From Pieris napi (Eukaryota; Arthropoda; Insecta; Lepidoptera; Pieridae): DNA of 64,000 bases. Shown piece after piece: positions 15,001-25,244 of the stretch. Position 1 is the first letter of the stretch; each line of letters starts with the position of its first letter. A program made the translations under genes and the position numbers. The notes under the pieces were generated by a model that had not been told where the DNA came from, searched no databases, and saw nothing but the letters and a program-made list of their open reading frames with translations. The stretch spans positions 320,501-384,500 of the forward strand of contig NC_062259.1 in assembly GCF_905475465.1 (NCBI RefSeq), read 5' to 3'.

Positions 15001-18000
15001 ACTGTGGAACATAAAAATCGAATCAGCCTTTAATAAGTCGGTTAATACGAAAAGGAACTATGCCTCAACATTTCTATAAATTTTTAATTTATTCCAGATC
15101 CGAAGTCCTTCGCATAGAGAAGGAGCTGGAGGAGGCCCGCGGACGTCTCACGGCGATAAGACAGGCGAAGTACAAACTGCGTGGAGACACGTCCGGGGAC
15201 GACACGGACACGGACGGACAAGACGTGCAACATAGGTATTGGACGAACTATCTATTTATTATAATTAAAAATAAATAAATATTCTGCTACAAATTTACTA
15301 CGTACACGAATGTATACGTTAGAACGTATGTTTTTATACGTAAAACATATTTTTGTGGATAAATTGTCTGTAACACTTTCGTGAATTAAACTTAGTCTTG
15401 AATTCCCCAAGCCCCATTTGAGACGGGATCAACGACGCCTAAACTGAATCAAATATTTCAGATTCAAATCGCCGACCAGTAGTTTCGCGAACACCACTTA
15501 CAGTCCAAACAGCACATACACAACGCAGAACACCACACAGAATCTAACACAGAACACAAGTGTGACACACAATACGACACACAACCTTTCGCCCGTATAC
15601 TCGCCCGGGTATAACGGGTTCAAGGACAAGGGCGACAAGAGTCCGTCCTTTTCGAGTTTTCGTCCGGACGAAACTCCGAAGCAGAATTATGAGGGATTTA
15701 CAACTCGGTAAGTTTTTTAAAATTCATTTGATTAATTATTAATAATTTTTAACCTTATTAAATGTTTAGTGACAAGTGTCAGGTACCCTCAACAAGAATA
15801 ATTAGTAAATTAAGTGGAACAAAGTCAGTGCTACCAAAGAACATACACACAACATGAGCAAAATATTGCCATATAGTCCTCTTTTATTACCCTGAACAGT
15901 TTGTTTCCCACCAATTTTGGGGGGCAAAACCCCCTGAACATCTTATTTCTCACAAAAATTGGGGAAAACCCCTAGACGTCGTTTTCCTTTTAAATTTGTA
16001 GAGAAAACCCCTTACCGACGTGTCAAGTTAATATGTTCGTTGTGGGTCTTTGGTGGCGCGGACTCTTAACAAATGTATGGATAACTTGAGCAGCGCTTTG
16101 TAGACCATTTTGGAACTAACCGGAATACATGAAACATGTGTAACAAATTATATATTGTATGTGTGTCGAGATATACTTTTCAATAAGCTCAAATGAATTT
16201 GTGAATTTCCATGTTTTTATTATACATATCCATTCTAAACTGACCACAATCTTTTTTTTACATGCTGCTGGAATATATAGGTAGAAGGATTAAGTGCCTT
16301 TGACGAAACTTATGAAATGTGCCTATTTTAAAAATATATTTTCCTAATTCGTGTAACACATAAATGTTCTAATTCACAAAAGCCTTGAATTGTTTCGTAA
16401 ACTACTGAAACTGTGATTAATTTAATTTTTAGCTCAGTAAGGTTTATAGTACTTTATATTAGACTTATGTTTAGATTAACTAGTAATAAGAACTATAGCT
16501 CTGTGACCGCTATAGACGCATGAGCTTTACAGGCAATAGATTAACCGCTTCTCTATTGGCTGGGCTCTTTGGTGTGAATTTTTAGGGAGATTTCAAAAAT
16601 TTGGTATCCATTTTTGAAGTTTCTCTTAAAAATGTGTATTTTTTTAAATTGTTCTACTGTAAGCTTGCTTCGGTAGATGGTATTTTCAATTAATATTTCA
16701 TTTACAGAGAAAAATCTACGAAACTTAATGACAGAACGATGAGAAACGAGTAAGTCCAAATGAACAGCTACAGATGTAAATCGCTTGCGCCCGCGTTTTT
16801 TGATCGACTTTAAACCAATGTTATTAATCGATTTGGATGATTCTTTCAAAATCTCTTTAGATTTTTCTATTTTTGTCAATATTACCATTTATAAACATTC
16901 ACTTTAATATTGGCCCCAAATATCTACCTTGGTGGAGCACATATTTATTTTCTAAAGATGCTTCAAATTTACACTCTTAAGCGTCATAGTATATTATTAC
17001 CGTATTTCATAACCGCACGACCATAAATGGTTGTCCAATAGTTTGACACAATTGATTTGACCTTTGGGTTTATATTATAGCTAATTCCTTCTATAACGGG
17101 GTAGTTTTTTTACAAGCGTGTAATGGCCATTAAAGTGTTATGTTTGCGTCGTGTTTGTTAACTATCTATGTCAAGCGTTTGACCCGGTCAACCAAGAGAC
17201 AAAGTAATTCCAGATTGGTTCTTTGAAGTCGAATTTTGTGAGTTCAAACATCGTTCTGTACATATTGATTAATATTGTATTTCAGCTCTACTTGTGGTTT
17301 TAATCATCTCTTTAAATGCTATGAAAACAATATTAACATTTTATATTTTGCACGAATTTTGTAATCTTTATTAATTGTTATTAGGGCTGAAACTATCAAG
17401 ACTGTCACTTTTAACAATGACAATTATAACATCTCGATAAACGTTTAATTAATGCTATATATGATTAATTTTTGATGTACCAACACTAGCCTGGACCTGT
17501 CCTTGAAATTTTTCTGTATAAAAACTATTTAATTTAACCACCAGACTAAAAAGTTAATTTTCTAGAAAACTTCTAGTCTAGGTCTAGTGAATTGTACATC
17601 AAATGCCTTGCACTAACGCATGGGGGTATATAGGATCAGCATGACAACAAAAAAGGCCGAGGTCCGAAATTTGATTGATGGGGAGCGAATAACGTACAGA
17701 CGGGAAAGGCCGACGCCGCCACCGCGAAGGGTCTCTCTAAAGTATGAGGACAAGTAATTGGTTCGTTTTTTCCTTTTACACGGGGGTCGTCATCAAGCTA
17801 GCTTAACACCTGATGTATTCGTCTAATTACGGCTTATGTAAAACCAGCGGACTCGTTGTCCTATACACACGTATTAAATTATTTAAAAAATCATAATTTC
17901 AAATCTAAACCATTCTCGAAAATACTCCCAATTTCATCAAAATCCGTGTAGGCGTTACAAACTAACGCACAAGTTTTTTTTATTTTTATTCATTTTAATG

Positions 18001-20096
18001 CGATTAATTATGAAGCAAGTGTTTTAGTGTCTCTAATTAAATCCTAAATCAAGTACCATTTATTCATTAAAAAATCATATTAGGGGAAATTTAAAGGTCG
18101 GTAACGTACTTGCGAGCCCTCTGGCAAACAAGTGTCTACCTATGGTGTTTCTTAACATCCGGTGAGCTTCTTGACCGTTTGTTCCCAGTTACATTAAAAA
18201 ATATCTAAACATCCTTTCATAAATGCAATCCTACCCTTGGATGAAACCTGTATAGTTTTGTTAATTCATATTCCTGCGAATAACTTTAGACGATAAATTA
18301 ATATTCATTTATAATATTAAGTCTCGAAGGACCAAAATGGGGGTTGCTTAATAACTATTTGTTTCTTTGGTGCTAAGCTAGCTTGATATTTGAACATATT
18401 ATACATGACACGGAAAGTATATCTATATTTTAATTGTAAAATAAATTGTTTAACTTTAGTCTGGAAAAATTGATGAATCTGTTCGTTTTAAAAAGGTTTT
18501 GTGTGTTTCCTTTTACAATTAACTTTGGTGGAAGAAGTTTCTTGTAAAAGCCCTATGCATTTATGTACATTAATGATCCTAAAGTGTCAGTGGCCTAGTG
18601 GCTTCAGCGTGTCTCTAATCTCTGAGGCCGTAGAACCCCGGCTGTGCACCAATGGACTTTTAATGCGCATTTAACATTCGCTCGTACGAAGGGAAGCATC
18701 GTGAGGAATCGTGTCTTAGATCTAAAATGGTGCGTGTCAGGCTCAGGAGCCCGGTCACCTACTGGCCTATAAGACAAACGATCATGAAACAGATTCAGTA
18801 ATCTGCCCAGACCAAAAAGGTTGTAGCGCCACTAATATATTTATTTATTAATGTTGATAAATAAATCAGCAAAATAATGATAAATTTTGATAATTTCTTG
18901 ATTCTTTCATAATTATTATACAGTCTGCTACATTCCGTGTTAAGTATAATTAATAGGGTTTAGGGCAAGCAGTTGCCAACATGTGTGTTAACGCATGGCA
19001 TGGTGTTGGGTCCTTTAACTTTCTTACCTAGCTATAATGAGTTATGCTTAAGTAGAAATTTTGATCACTAACAAAGGCTCTCAGTTTAGATTGTCTGTCT
19101 CACTTTGAGGATTTGACCGAAATGAAGACATAGCCATCCCTTTCATAAGACTAGAAAGAGACGAATCTAAAGTGAAGACTAAAGCTAATCGCTGTCTCTT
19201 TTATTTGAATAACGGTAGATAAAGATACTTATATCAATATATAACAGCTAATCGGTAGTGGTGGTTTCAGTTACGAGACACGCCTATACGACACGCCACG
19301 CCCTGTCAACGAATACTATGACAAAAAAGAGAGGGTCGAAAATTACAAAACTGAAAATCAATATTATAAAGAAGAAAAGTACGGTTACGACACACCCAAA
19401 GCCCCAATGAGTCCCAAATTTAACGCACGCGAACTCAGAGACGATAACGAACCAATATACTCAACATTACGTAAATCACCGTTGGATGGTATCGGTGAAA
19501 CGTTCAGCGAACACCAGAAGTCCACTGAGGCTATCCCCGGTGGCACTAAACACTCGGAATACTCAATCAAAAGCGAGTCCTATCAGAGCTACCCCAAAAC
19601 AGAATACATCAAATCATTTGCCACATCGACACCGACCAAATTCGACTTCAAACCCCTTGACGCCAAACAGGGCGACGTCGGGAAGAACTTTCTAGAAGAA
19701 ACGACCACAGAGGTCAAAGAAATCCCAAATGGTACACAGAAGATTACAACAACGAAGATCTACAGCTCGTCACCGGTTAACCTCACAAGCACGAACACAA
19801 AGTACGAACCGATCAAGCTGGACGGTATAGACGAATTGTCGAAATTTGAAGATTCTCGATACAGTACACTCGATTCACGATACAATGAATCGAAGAGCGA
19901 TTCGAGTCGATTCCTGCGGCCGTCGGAGTTCAGAGCAGATGTTAAAAGGGAAATGCTGAAGGAGATTGATGGAATGGATAAGAAATTCTCGAAACAAACC
20001 ATCACATCCGAGATGGTTGAGCGGAAATCTGTAATGACTAGCTCGCACAAGACAGAGTCCAGCTCCACAGTTACGAAGAAGTTTGGGAACTTTTAA
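1..20096 (+). CDS. rhea: talin, C-terminal half (24 exons, 5' end outside window)
   Basis: Talin links integrin tails to actin at adhesion sites. Exons by open frame, AG/GT borders and matching phase: 1-147, 548-691, 822-955, 1159-1271, 1371-1529, 2104-2264, 4476-4578, 4880-5010, 5518-5650, 5888-6011, 6315-6479, 6780-6970, 11344-11460, 11831-12025, 12137-12332, 12526-12653, 13751-13870, 14086-14214, 14289-14369, 14497-14675, 15098-15235, 15462-15707, 17634-17753, 19271-20096. They sum to 1393 codons with the stop. Rod-type Ala-rich helices include LEAARVLVLAPSDRPQWQ and APGQRECARALDTLNS. The I/LWEQ (R13) and dimerisation region is at 14497-15235, with NRRMVGGIAQEIDAR then a charged helix ending RQAKYKL. 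Vertebrate talin stops just after this point. Here about 400 Ser/Thr/Asn/Tyr-rich residues follow, like the long insect talins. Two acceptors (before 6780 and 17634) are weak, but their phases fit. The N-terminal FERM head lies upstream of the window. A single-exon ORF sits in the 6971-11343 intron. Confidence 0.93.
345..425 (+). repeat. dispersed lepidopteran repeat (CAAACGGGCAGGAGGCTCA type)
   Basis: The core GGCAAACGGGCAGAAGGCTC is followed by ACCTGATG, then CCATGGATACTC and GAGTGCGTTGCCG, the usual order of motifs in this common lepidopteran repeat. Other copies or fragments lie at about 5128-5185, 14695-14775, 18090-18165 (reverse), 24745-24805, 25765-25835, 27735-27830 and 29795-29960. 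No protein coding is seen. Confidence 0.6.
2590..3479. other. talin intron DNA, unclassified
   Basis: Two overlapping frames near 3038-3396 are open, but they show no domain, no coding-like codon use and no splice context. The stretch may be old transposon DNA. Nothing firmer can be said. Confidence 0.3.
3480..4155 (+). mobile_element. 5'-truncated CR1/Daphne-like LINE, 3' end
   Basis: Sense insertion in the talin intron 2265-4475. The frame beginning YSYFHSVMSYGILLWG and running to a stop at 3951 is the C-terminal end of a non-LTR reverse transcriptase ORF, with LQKRAVRGI, NTRNR, LPSEIREL and LNTFKALVKRKL. It is followed by a short 3' UTR and a TTTGAG-type tandem terminus after AATAAA near 4128. 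The reverse-strand copy at 52965-53680 matches it motif for motif (NTRNKG, IPSEILELPLNRFK). The coding end is intact but lacks the polymerase core, so the copy is non-autonomous. Confidence 0.75.
7375..8922 (+). CDS. unrecognised charged protein nested in a talin intron
   Basis: An uninterrupted frame of about 515 codons runs from just after TTTCTAG (7372-7374) to TAG 8920-8922, on the talin strand within its 6971-11343 intron. The sequence before 7375 looks like a splice acceptor, so a 5' exon with the start codon probably lies upstream. The first in-frame ATG is at 7612 (MTQPISREINDD), yet the stretch before it (SETDIFQSDQEDELIKLLD) also reads as protein. The product is hydrophilic, Lys/Glu/Asp-rich, with coiled-coil-like helices (about 8080-8520) and a Trp-rich C-terminal part (YYANNWWTIYEDV, GSLDGWWDFYESMM). 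I see no signal peptide, membrane segment or known domain, and no transposase or reverse-transcriptase signature. No clear poly(A) signal follows closely, so a further 3' exon is possible. Function unknown. It could be a retrogene or an old nested gene. Confidence 0.7.
   Translation, partial: RLSDPKRWSLPIKTNTIPKAKRRSLIKDYNSCDSETDIFQSDQEDELIKLLDYSSQDDDISPSIFHDSCEELITYIEDLMTQPISREINDDVNARYNIAAKNSLFDMDWRVLKYGEGIFLAELRKFIDVCVDVAKKADNRRKRNARQFKVVSSDLDSEMKRLSQVVEDLDWQDTVNTNLSIKITKIDKPNLKSPVFKLKKVKPVNLVVNTENKDVTSIEPSQNSPKTPESGLNTINKKQFWNMFKDDTECWKALAQRNLERMEETRLELERFSGHELVLGEIKTEIDKYEKEKHTLRSFIEEVDLSKTINKDLEYNKKYEDIVLKLIDFAKRDFNYKGFDPLISKLKALSNIEIERKQKDLDIYTKIDISKSTYEELCLLERYYNKIIRTYIPNVTNEGRNNKNIEIYDITRTYPKQYYANNWWTIYEDVIKNREKQFGSLDGWWDFYESMMNRKDMKVIVKERQRPKSRMEEQLKILDEVDNTRFRETEAVENSGNESVRIKFAWCGWKYSSPI
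8923..11343. other. rest of the large talin intron
   Basis: I find no supported exon between the nested ORF and talin exon 11344-11460. The stretch is AT-rich. It holds a SINE right-end fragment near 11000-11060 and a short element bounded by inverted AACCGACTTCAAA at 11201-11303. Confidence 0.6.
11201..11303. repeat. short element with AACCGACTTCAAA inverted ends
   Basis: AACCGACTTCAAA at 11201-11213 is exactly inverted at 11291-11303. These ends are typical of an abundant lepidopteran miniature element. The 103-bp body has no ORF. Confidence 0.6.
13430..13625 (-). mobile_element. tRNA-derived SINE, reverse orientation
   Basis: Read on the minus strand, a B-box-like GGTTCAAACCC follows CTCATCCGAGAAGTCG, then CACCAATGGA. 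The right part (AATAGGCAAGTAGGTGATCAGCC on the plus strand) lies at the low-coordinate side. This order matches the lepidopteran SINE at 18580-18850. It lies in the talin intron 12654-13750. Confidence 0.65.
14375..14445 (+). mobile_element. SINE 3' fragment in a 127-bp talin intron
   Basis: ATCATGATAAAGATACAGAAATCTGAGG with CAGACCTAAAAAGGTTGTAGCGC is the right end of the same SINE family. It starts only a few bases after the donor at 14370 and makes up most of the intron. Confidence 0.6.
14860..15035 (+). mobile_element. RTE-type LINE 3' remnant
   Basis: The stretch reads in broken frame as a Thr-Arg-Trp-Thr-Asp-Asp motif followed by a short tail. That is the usual C-terminal motif of RTE-clade reverse transcriptase ORFs. 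Only a fragment is left, inside the talin intron 14676-15097. Confidence 0.45.
15708..17633. other. talin intron, no gene seen
   Basis: AT-rich intron DNA. A 111-residue reverse frame at 16553-16888 has no domain or splice support and is not called. No clear repeat family is visible. Confidence 0.5.
17634..17753 (+). CDS. rhea: talin tail exon, possible cassette exon
   Basis: This 120-nt exon lies alone between introns of 1.9 and 1.5 kb. It enters and leaves in phase 2, and exon 15462-15707 also ends in phase 2, so it can be skipped without breaking the frame. It encodes a basic segment with the proline motif RERPTPPPRRVSL, which resembles SH3-domain ligands. The acceptor (GGGGGTATATAG) has a poor pyrimidine tract, which fits regulated splicing. 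Inclusion in mature talin is inferred from the open frame and phase only. Confidence 0.65.
18580..18850 (+). mobile_element. tRNA-derived SINE, near full length
   Basis: It starts with a tRNA-like left part (CAGTGGCCTAGTGGCTTCAG, then CCCCGGCTGTGCACCAATGG). Next come TGCGCATTTAACATTCGCTC, a CATCGTGAGGAA box, GGTCACCTACTGGCC, GATCATGAAACAGATTCAG, and the end AGGTTGTAGCGCCAC with a TATTTATT-type tail. This is the fullest copy of the family here. Diverged copies are at about 24300-24520, 30895-31085, 50935-51130 and 54722-54925, with fragments near 11000-11060 and 14375-14445. Confidence 0.75.
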
Positions 20097-20332
20097 AAGG
20101 TATTTCTGGTGCTCGGCTAAGAATAGCAATGTTACTGCTGTACGAATTTTTGGTGCTTTTTTTTAAACACTAAAATTTCGTTCATTATTCTAATTTTTTT
20201 TATTTGTCACTGACCTATTCTTACTTGTAGTACAGACGTCAAAAATTTGATAACATGTGCCTTGTGTGTGTCTTGTTATTATGCCAAAAATGAACAGCTG
20301 ATTTTGTAGTTGCTTGGAATGATTAGACAGAC

Positions 20333-20407
20333 ATGTCCGCTATACGGCTATTAGATATATGTTAAAACATATTTAAGTATATATATTTGCAGCAGTATAG
20401 CGGACAT
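20333..20407. repeat. 13-bp perfect inverted repeat
   Basis: ATGTCCGCTATAC (20333-20345) and GTATAGCGGACAT (20395-20407) are exact reverse complements around 49 AT-rich bases. They lie downstream of the talin stop and may be a tiny MITE remnant. Confidence 0.55.
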
Positions 20408-20518
20408 ATTAGATTTTAAGCATGTGAGCGGTGCTAGATTAGATTATGTAGATCACAAAGTGCCAGCACTAAACGTGTCCTTAAAATGCCTTAAATACAG
20501 GTTGATTCAAAATGTACA

Positions 20519-20819
20519 CAGTCCCCAATTGGGGCATGGTCACTTATATAAACCTTTCAAATTGTAATACAAAATTGAATTGAACTCTCTTAAACTATTA
20601 AGTATTTGATTTTTCCATTTGGCATTTACAGAATATTACCAATACAGCTACAGACACACTTAGAATATTGAAAAATTATATGTTCAGACTGAAAGCTGAA
20701 CATATAATTTAATAGTATATTAATAAAACCGATATCTGTGTTACAGACCGACCAGAAATCTTTGTTACAGACGCATTTATAAAATGTAGGTATAAATGTC
20801 CACGCCCCATCTGGGGACA
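20519..20819. mobile_element. about 300-bp MITE-like element with imperfect inverted ends
   Basis: The left end AGTCCCCAATTGGGGCATGG followed by TCACTTATATAAACC is mirrored at the right by GGTATAAATGTCCACGCCCC then ATCTGGGGACA. That is about 30 bp of imperfect inversion. The centre has a perfect hairpin, AAATTATATGTTCAG at 20673-20687 and its complement at 20696-20710, with an 8-nt loop. There is no ORF. I could not fix a target duplication, so the superfamily is open. Confidence 0.6.
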
Positions 20820-22235
20820 TGTCGTCAAGTTGGAAATCACCTGTATTAAATGCCATTGCATATAGTGCCTTTATTTTATACAGTATTTATATACAGCTAA
20901 TATACAATATATATAACATTTATGTTTTTAAAGCATATGGAGTGCCATAATGTATAATAATAAAGGGTATTTTTATGGTGCAACTAAACTCTTAACAAAA
21001 AATAAATACTAAATTATTAATGTTTTAATATGTATAATATATTGTGAAATTTCAAATGGACCGTGTCATGTTGACTGTTGACAGTGTCATGCAATCGACA
21101 ATGGATGGCGCTCATATACTACTGTTGTGAAACGTCATCATTGTTTTATTTCAGGTTAAACTAAAATCTAGGTTCTTAAATTACAACGAATTTTGTGTTT
21201 ATTATGATATCAGAACCATCTGAGATTACTATTGCCACCAGCTATTTGGATTGATTTAAAGTAATTTTTACAAGCATTTTGATACATTAGCATTGTTACT
21301 TTTTAGCGTGGTTGGGTGATCGACGAACGAAGTCTCGAGAACTTGATATTTTTAGCAGCTATTTTTTGTGAACAGCCTGTTGATTAGAGCGGCTTTTAAA
21401 TATTAAGATGCCCACGTGAGCACGTCCACTCCAAGGTATTAACACCAATTAGATATATTTTATATAAATACAGTGGTAATTGTAATTAAGATCCACTCTG
21501 TATAAGATTAATATAATGTTGACAGCTAATACTAAATGTCTATTTAATAGTTATTAAGATATTAGTGACTTACAAATTTGTTTTAAATTAATCGTCTAAC
21601 AGTTATTTTACGACCTCTATTGATAAGATTGTGTAATACAACATGAATTTTATATTCCCTTGATTGGATTATTTAGTTAAACATGTTCATTAAACTTTGA
21701 CAATTTGCTAGTTCAACAGTCGTTGCCTTTGACAGTTGACGCGATTCGCATTACAAGGGAATAATGAATTCATTATAGATCGAAGTAATGGCTTGTTCGA
21801 CTAATTTATAAATGTACGAAGCTTTTATTGTAATTAATTAAGATTAATCTCATAATATTAAGCCAAATGATTTTATATAGTGATACGTGTTATTTTTATT
21901 AAATTTTATTTTATTCACATGTATTTAACATTTAATAAATTGTGTAACTCATGGCGTTTTTTACTTTCGTTTAAAACCTACACCTGCAAATTAAAAAATA
22001 ACTATCTCGAGTAATTGAACTGATTTTGATGAAACTGTGTTTCCTTAGCTGCAATGAGCCTCTCTGTAAATAAAAATTTGTGACTTAACATACATAACAA
22101 ATCTTCAAACAGTTATGGCGAAAACAAGTAATTAAAAATTGTATTATAAAGAGAAAAGATGTATGCCATTAAAAACATAACATGTAAAATAACAAGTCTC
22201 ACATCTCGGTTCTATAACCGACAGATCCATGTAAT

Positions 22236-22438
22236 CAGTGGCGTATCAATAGAATGGCAGGGCTGGCAAAATGCCACGGGCTCCCGACCCATGAGGGCCC
22301 CTGTCCAAGAGATATTATGTTCTACGGATGAATGTGAAGTCTCCTAGCGGATATTGGGCTAGCGTGGGAACTAGATACCATTCCCTCTCGCCTAAGAGAG
22401 GAGGCCTATGGGCCCCAAATGGTATAGTTACGCCACTG
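22236..22438. mobile_element. 203-bp non-autonomous hAT element (MITE)
   Basis: The ends are CAGTGGCGTA and TACGCCACTG. Both are flanked by the same 8 bases, CATGTAAT, at 22228-22235 and 22439-22446. An 8-bp duplication with CAGTGGCG-type termini is characteristic of hAT transposons. The body has no transposase frame, so it must have been moved in trans. The perfect duplication suggests a fairly recent insertion. Confidence 0.85.
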
Positions 22439-23097
22439 CATGTAATACCAAGTCGGTTATTTCAGGAACCTTCTGTCTTAAGTTATTACGTTAATAACCT
22501 AACGACTAAATTGTATTCAAAATGAAGATTCTGTCTGCTAGAAGTGTCTTAGGGTGCGTCCACATCTGGCGAATGTGCAGCTCGCAAACTGCTCGCGAGC
22601 TTTAAACTCGCGGCGTATTCGCCAGTGGACTTTTAGACTTTTGATGATCGTTCAGTCAGTCAGTGTCAAAATTAAGAAACTTTGACTAGTTATAATCAAA
22701 TTGAATGAAATTTCCAATGCCTGCTCGGTTAAAAATTAAAGCATCGGTCCATTTATTTTTCTCGAAGCAGTTCAGGCCTTTTTCGACCTTATAACTTCGT
22801 TGTGAGATAAAATTAGAAGCCTGAAGTTTCACTATACGTCCATAAGAGGGCGAGATGCTTAGCTCCATCACCCAATGGCGATGATGAGTCACAATTAAAT
22901 TTTGACATAGAGAACAACTTCGTTAGCGTAATACACAGATGATAGTTGTTGCTAGAAACAATTAAAATGTCTACTAAATTCTCCTTTTTTAACTTTAGAA
23001 AAACCAAATGTCATCGTCACTGATAGCTTCAAAATTTGTTTTGTGTTTTGATCGCAATGTCGTTAAGCTACGATAATTTTTGAAATCACCGTGACAC

Positions 23098-24109
23098 ATG
23101 CCTCTACCTGGATGCTCATGCACCAGCAGCGCAGCGGCGACAGTGCTGCTCGCCTTGCTCCTGCTGCCGGCGGAGTTCTTTGTCCCAGACCTCACACCGA
23201 AATTGCCACCTACGGCGCTGCCGCAAAACACGATCTTCGTACCGGGCACAAATACTTGGTTTTTCCTTGATTTTCCGCCCCTTGATATATTTTTAACGTT
23301 GGTTCTTATCGTGTGGGCGACCACGACCTACCTCTGCGCTTGGATACAAAGGAAAATAATGGAAAGACGAATATTAAAGGTAATCTTTAGACTGATATAT
23401 TTATTTCAAAATACAGTACCTACTAACCTAAGTCGAAAAATATACAATAAATTCATAAGATACACAATATCGCTACTGTGTACTCTGCGAACATATAGAG
23501 ATGTCGATAGTGCAATGACAGTAGCAATTAGCCCCTCATTGTTCCGATAGTTGCTTATATGAGAGCCTCTCAGGCCACAATATTCCGAGGATTTGACTAC
23601 GCCAGTTGAGCAACAAGCAAGCAAGGCGGAAGGCATTTTCTTTTTAACGCCAAATTTATTTATTTAATAAGCAAAAAGCAGCTTTAATATCATGAGAATA
23701 TTTCTCCAGTAGTTGCCTTTTAAGCAAATAGGTGCCTACGTCACTCTGGTCTGCCTGAGGCTACTATGTTTGTCTATCTATAAAATATAATAAACAAAAA
23801 GTTTGGAAATCCCATGACTGAGAATTATATATAATTTTAAATGGGTACTGAGCCCTTACACAATAGCTTCCCATAGCAACCCAGATCTTGAGAGAGTTTA
23901 AGATCCGCGCGATCCCAAGTTTATTGTTAGATCATTCACAGCTAAGGGCGTCATTGCAAGACTGTGTGAAGCGCGCGCGAGGATTGGAGGCGCAACAGGA
24001 GCAGACGGAGACCAGCATCAGACTCGCGCGTGCAGCGGCCGCGGAGTACGGGCTGTTGATGCATTTACTGCTGGCGCGCCGACGCCCTTCATCGCAATTA
24101 CGCACCTAA
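23098..24109 (+). CDS. small predicted membrane protein, two exons, unknown function
   Basis: Exon 1 is 23098-23379 (94 codons, donor at AAAG|GTAATC). Exon 2 is 23942-24109 (acceptor CATTCACAG). Both junctions are phase 0, giving 149 residues. The start ATG 23098 leads straight into MPLPGCSCTSSAAATVLLAL, which looks like a signal peptide or first membrane segment. Then come a Pro-rich loop (PDLTPKLPPTALPQNT) and a second hydrophobic helix (LDIFLTLVLIVWATTTYLCA) that ends in a basic stop-transfer stretch (QRKIMERR). The rest is a basic, coiled-coil-like tail (RGLEAQQEQTETSIRLARAA). The nearer acceptor at 23930 would give an immediate stop, so 23941 is preferred. Coding GC is well above the flanks, which supports real coding. 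I do not recognise the family. Confidence 0.68.
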
Positions 24110-25244
24110 TACGTTTTACCCTTGTTTTCGTAGTGCGTTTGTTCTTTAAGAAAAGTTTTTTTTTTTTTTAGTAATTATATAATTTTTATCGCCTTTTTTT
24201 TTACTTTTTATACTGTAATAACTGCGGCAAAGACAGGGAAGTAGACCTTGGGTCTAAGGTAAAGATATGGAAGCTCCATTCATACTTAATCCTCCGTCTT
24301 GTATCCGGGGTTCCCTGAGGTCCTAGAGCCCCGGCTGTGCACCAATGGAGTTTCAAGTGCGCATTACATTCGCCCGTACGAAGGAAAATTCGTAAGGAAG
24401 CCGGCGTGCCTTAGACCCCACACAACGTCGTGTGTGTAACACTGGAGGCTGATCACCTACTTGCTTATTATACTGACAAATTATCATGAAATAGATACAG
24501 AAATCTGAGTCCCAGACCTAACGTTTAAGTTAAGTTTGTAACGGCAAATTTTTTCAACGAAAACTGCATATTTAATACTTTATTCTTGTAGTAATCCTCT
24601 CCGACTCTAAAATAAACTTCTCGACAAAAGCCAAAAGTTCTAGTAGTTACACTTAAAAGGGTAAATAAAACATCACATTCAACATTATTTATTGCAATTT
24701 ATACAGTAGAAAAAAAAGACCAATTCCGTTCGCATTTTGACATCAGATGCTTTTTTTATGGAGAAGCAAGGAGGCAAACGGGTAGGAGGCTCACTTGATG
24801 TTCAAAGTCAACATTATTTATTAATTTAGGTAACACTAGGTACGCTTATGAACGTCAATAAAGAAATATATATGTTTATTAAGTGGACTTGGTTCGGAAA
24901 TACTTCAGGAGGCAGCTGGTTCTTAGTGGTGGTACGCGTTACATAACATGTGTTTAATATTGTATTCATGTAAATTACAAAATTTCCGCTATATTCTCAA
25001 TTTTACTAGATAAATTTCGGAAAGTAAATTTTCTTTTAAAAAGTCCTTATCTATAAACAAAGCACCCTTCACAATACAAACAGACATACAAAAATACATC
25101 AAAGCATTGTGCTATTTTTGTAATATATGAAAAATACTGACTATGATATATTTGCATAAGTAGCACAGATTTTGGAAAAAAATTCACTCGAAAAATGTAT
25201 TATTTCAAATACTTAGATAAAACACCAATTAACAATTCCACTCC

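Larger units (their letters stand above)
20097..23097. other. talin 3' region and intergenic DNA
   Basis: It starts as talin 3' UTR. Candidate poly(A) signals are AATAAA near 20721 and 20958. The rest is AT-rich with miniature elements at 20519-20819 and 22236-22438 and inverted repeats at 20333-20407 and 22575-22622. No exon is supported. Confidence 0.55.

Noticed and set aside
22995..23324. 109-codon reverse frame
   Set aside because: Antisense of exon 1 of the small membrane protein gene. It has no domain and no splice partner.
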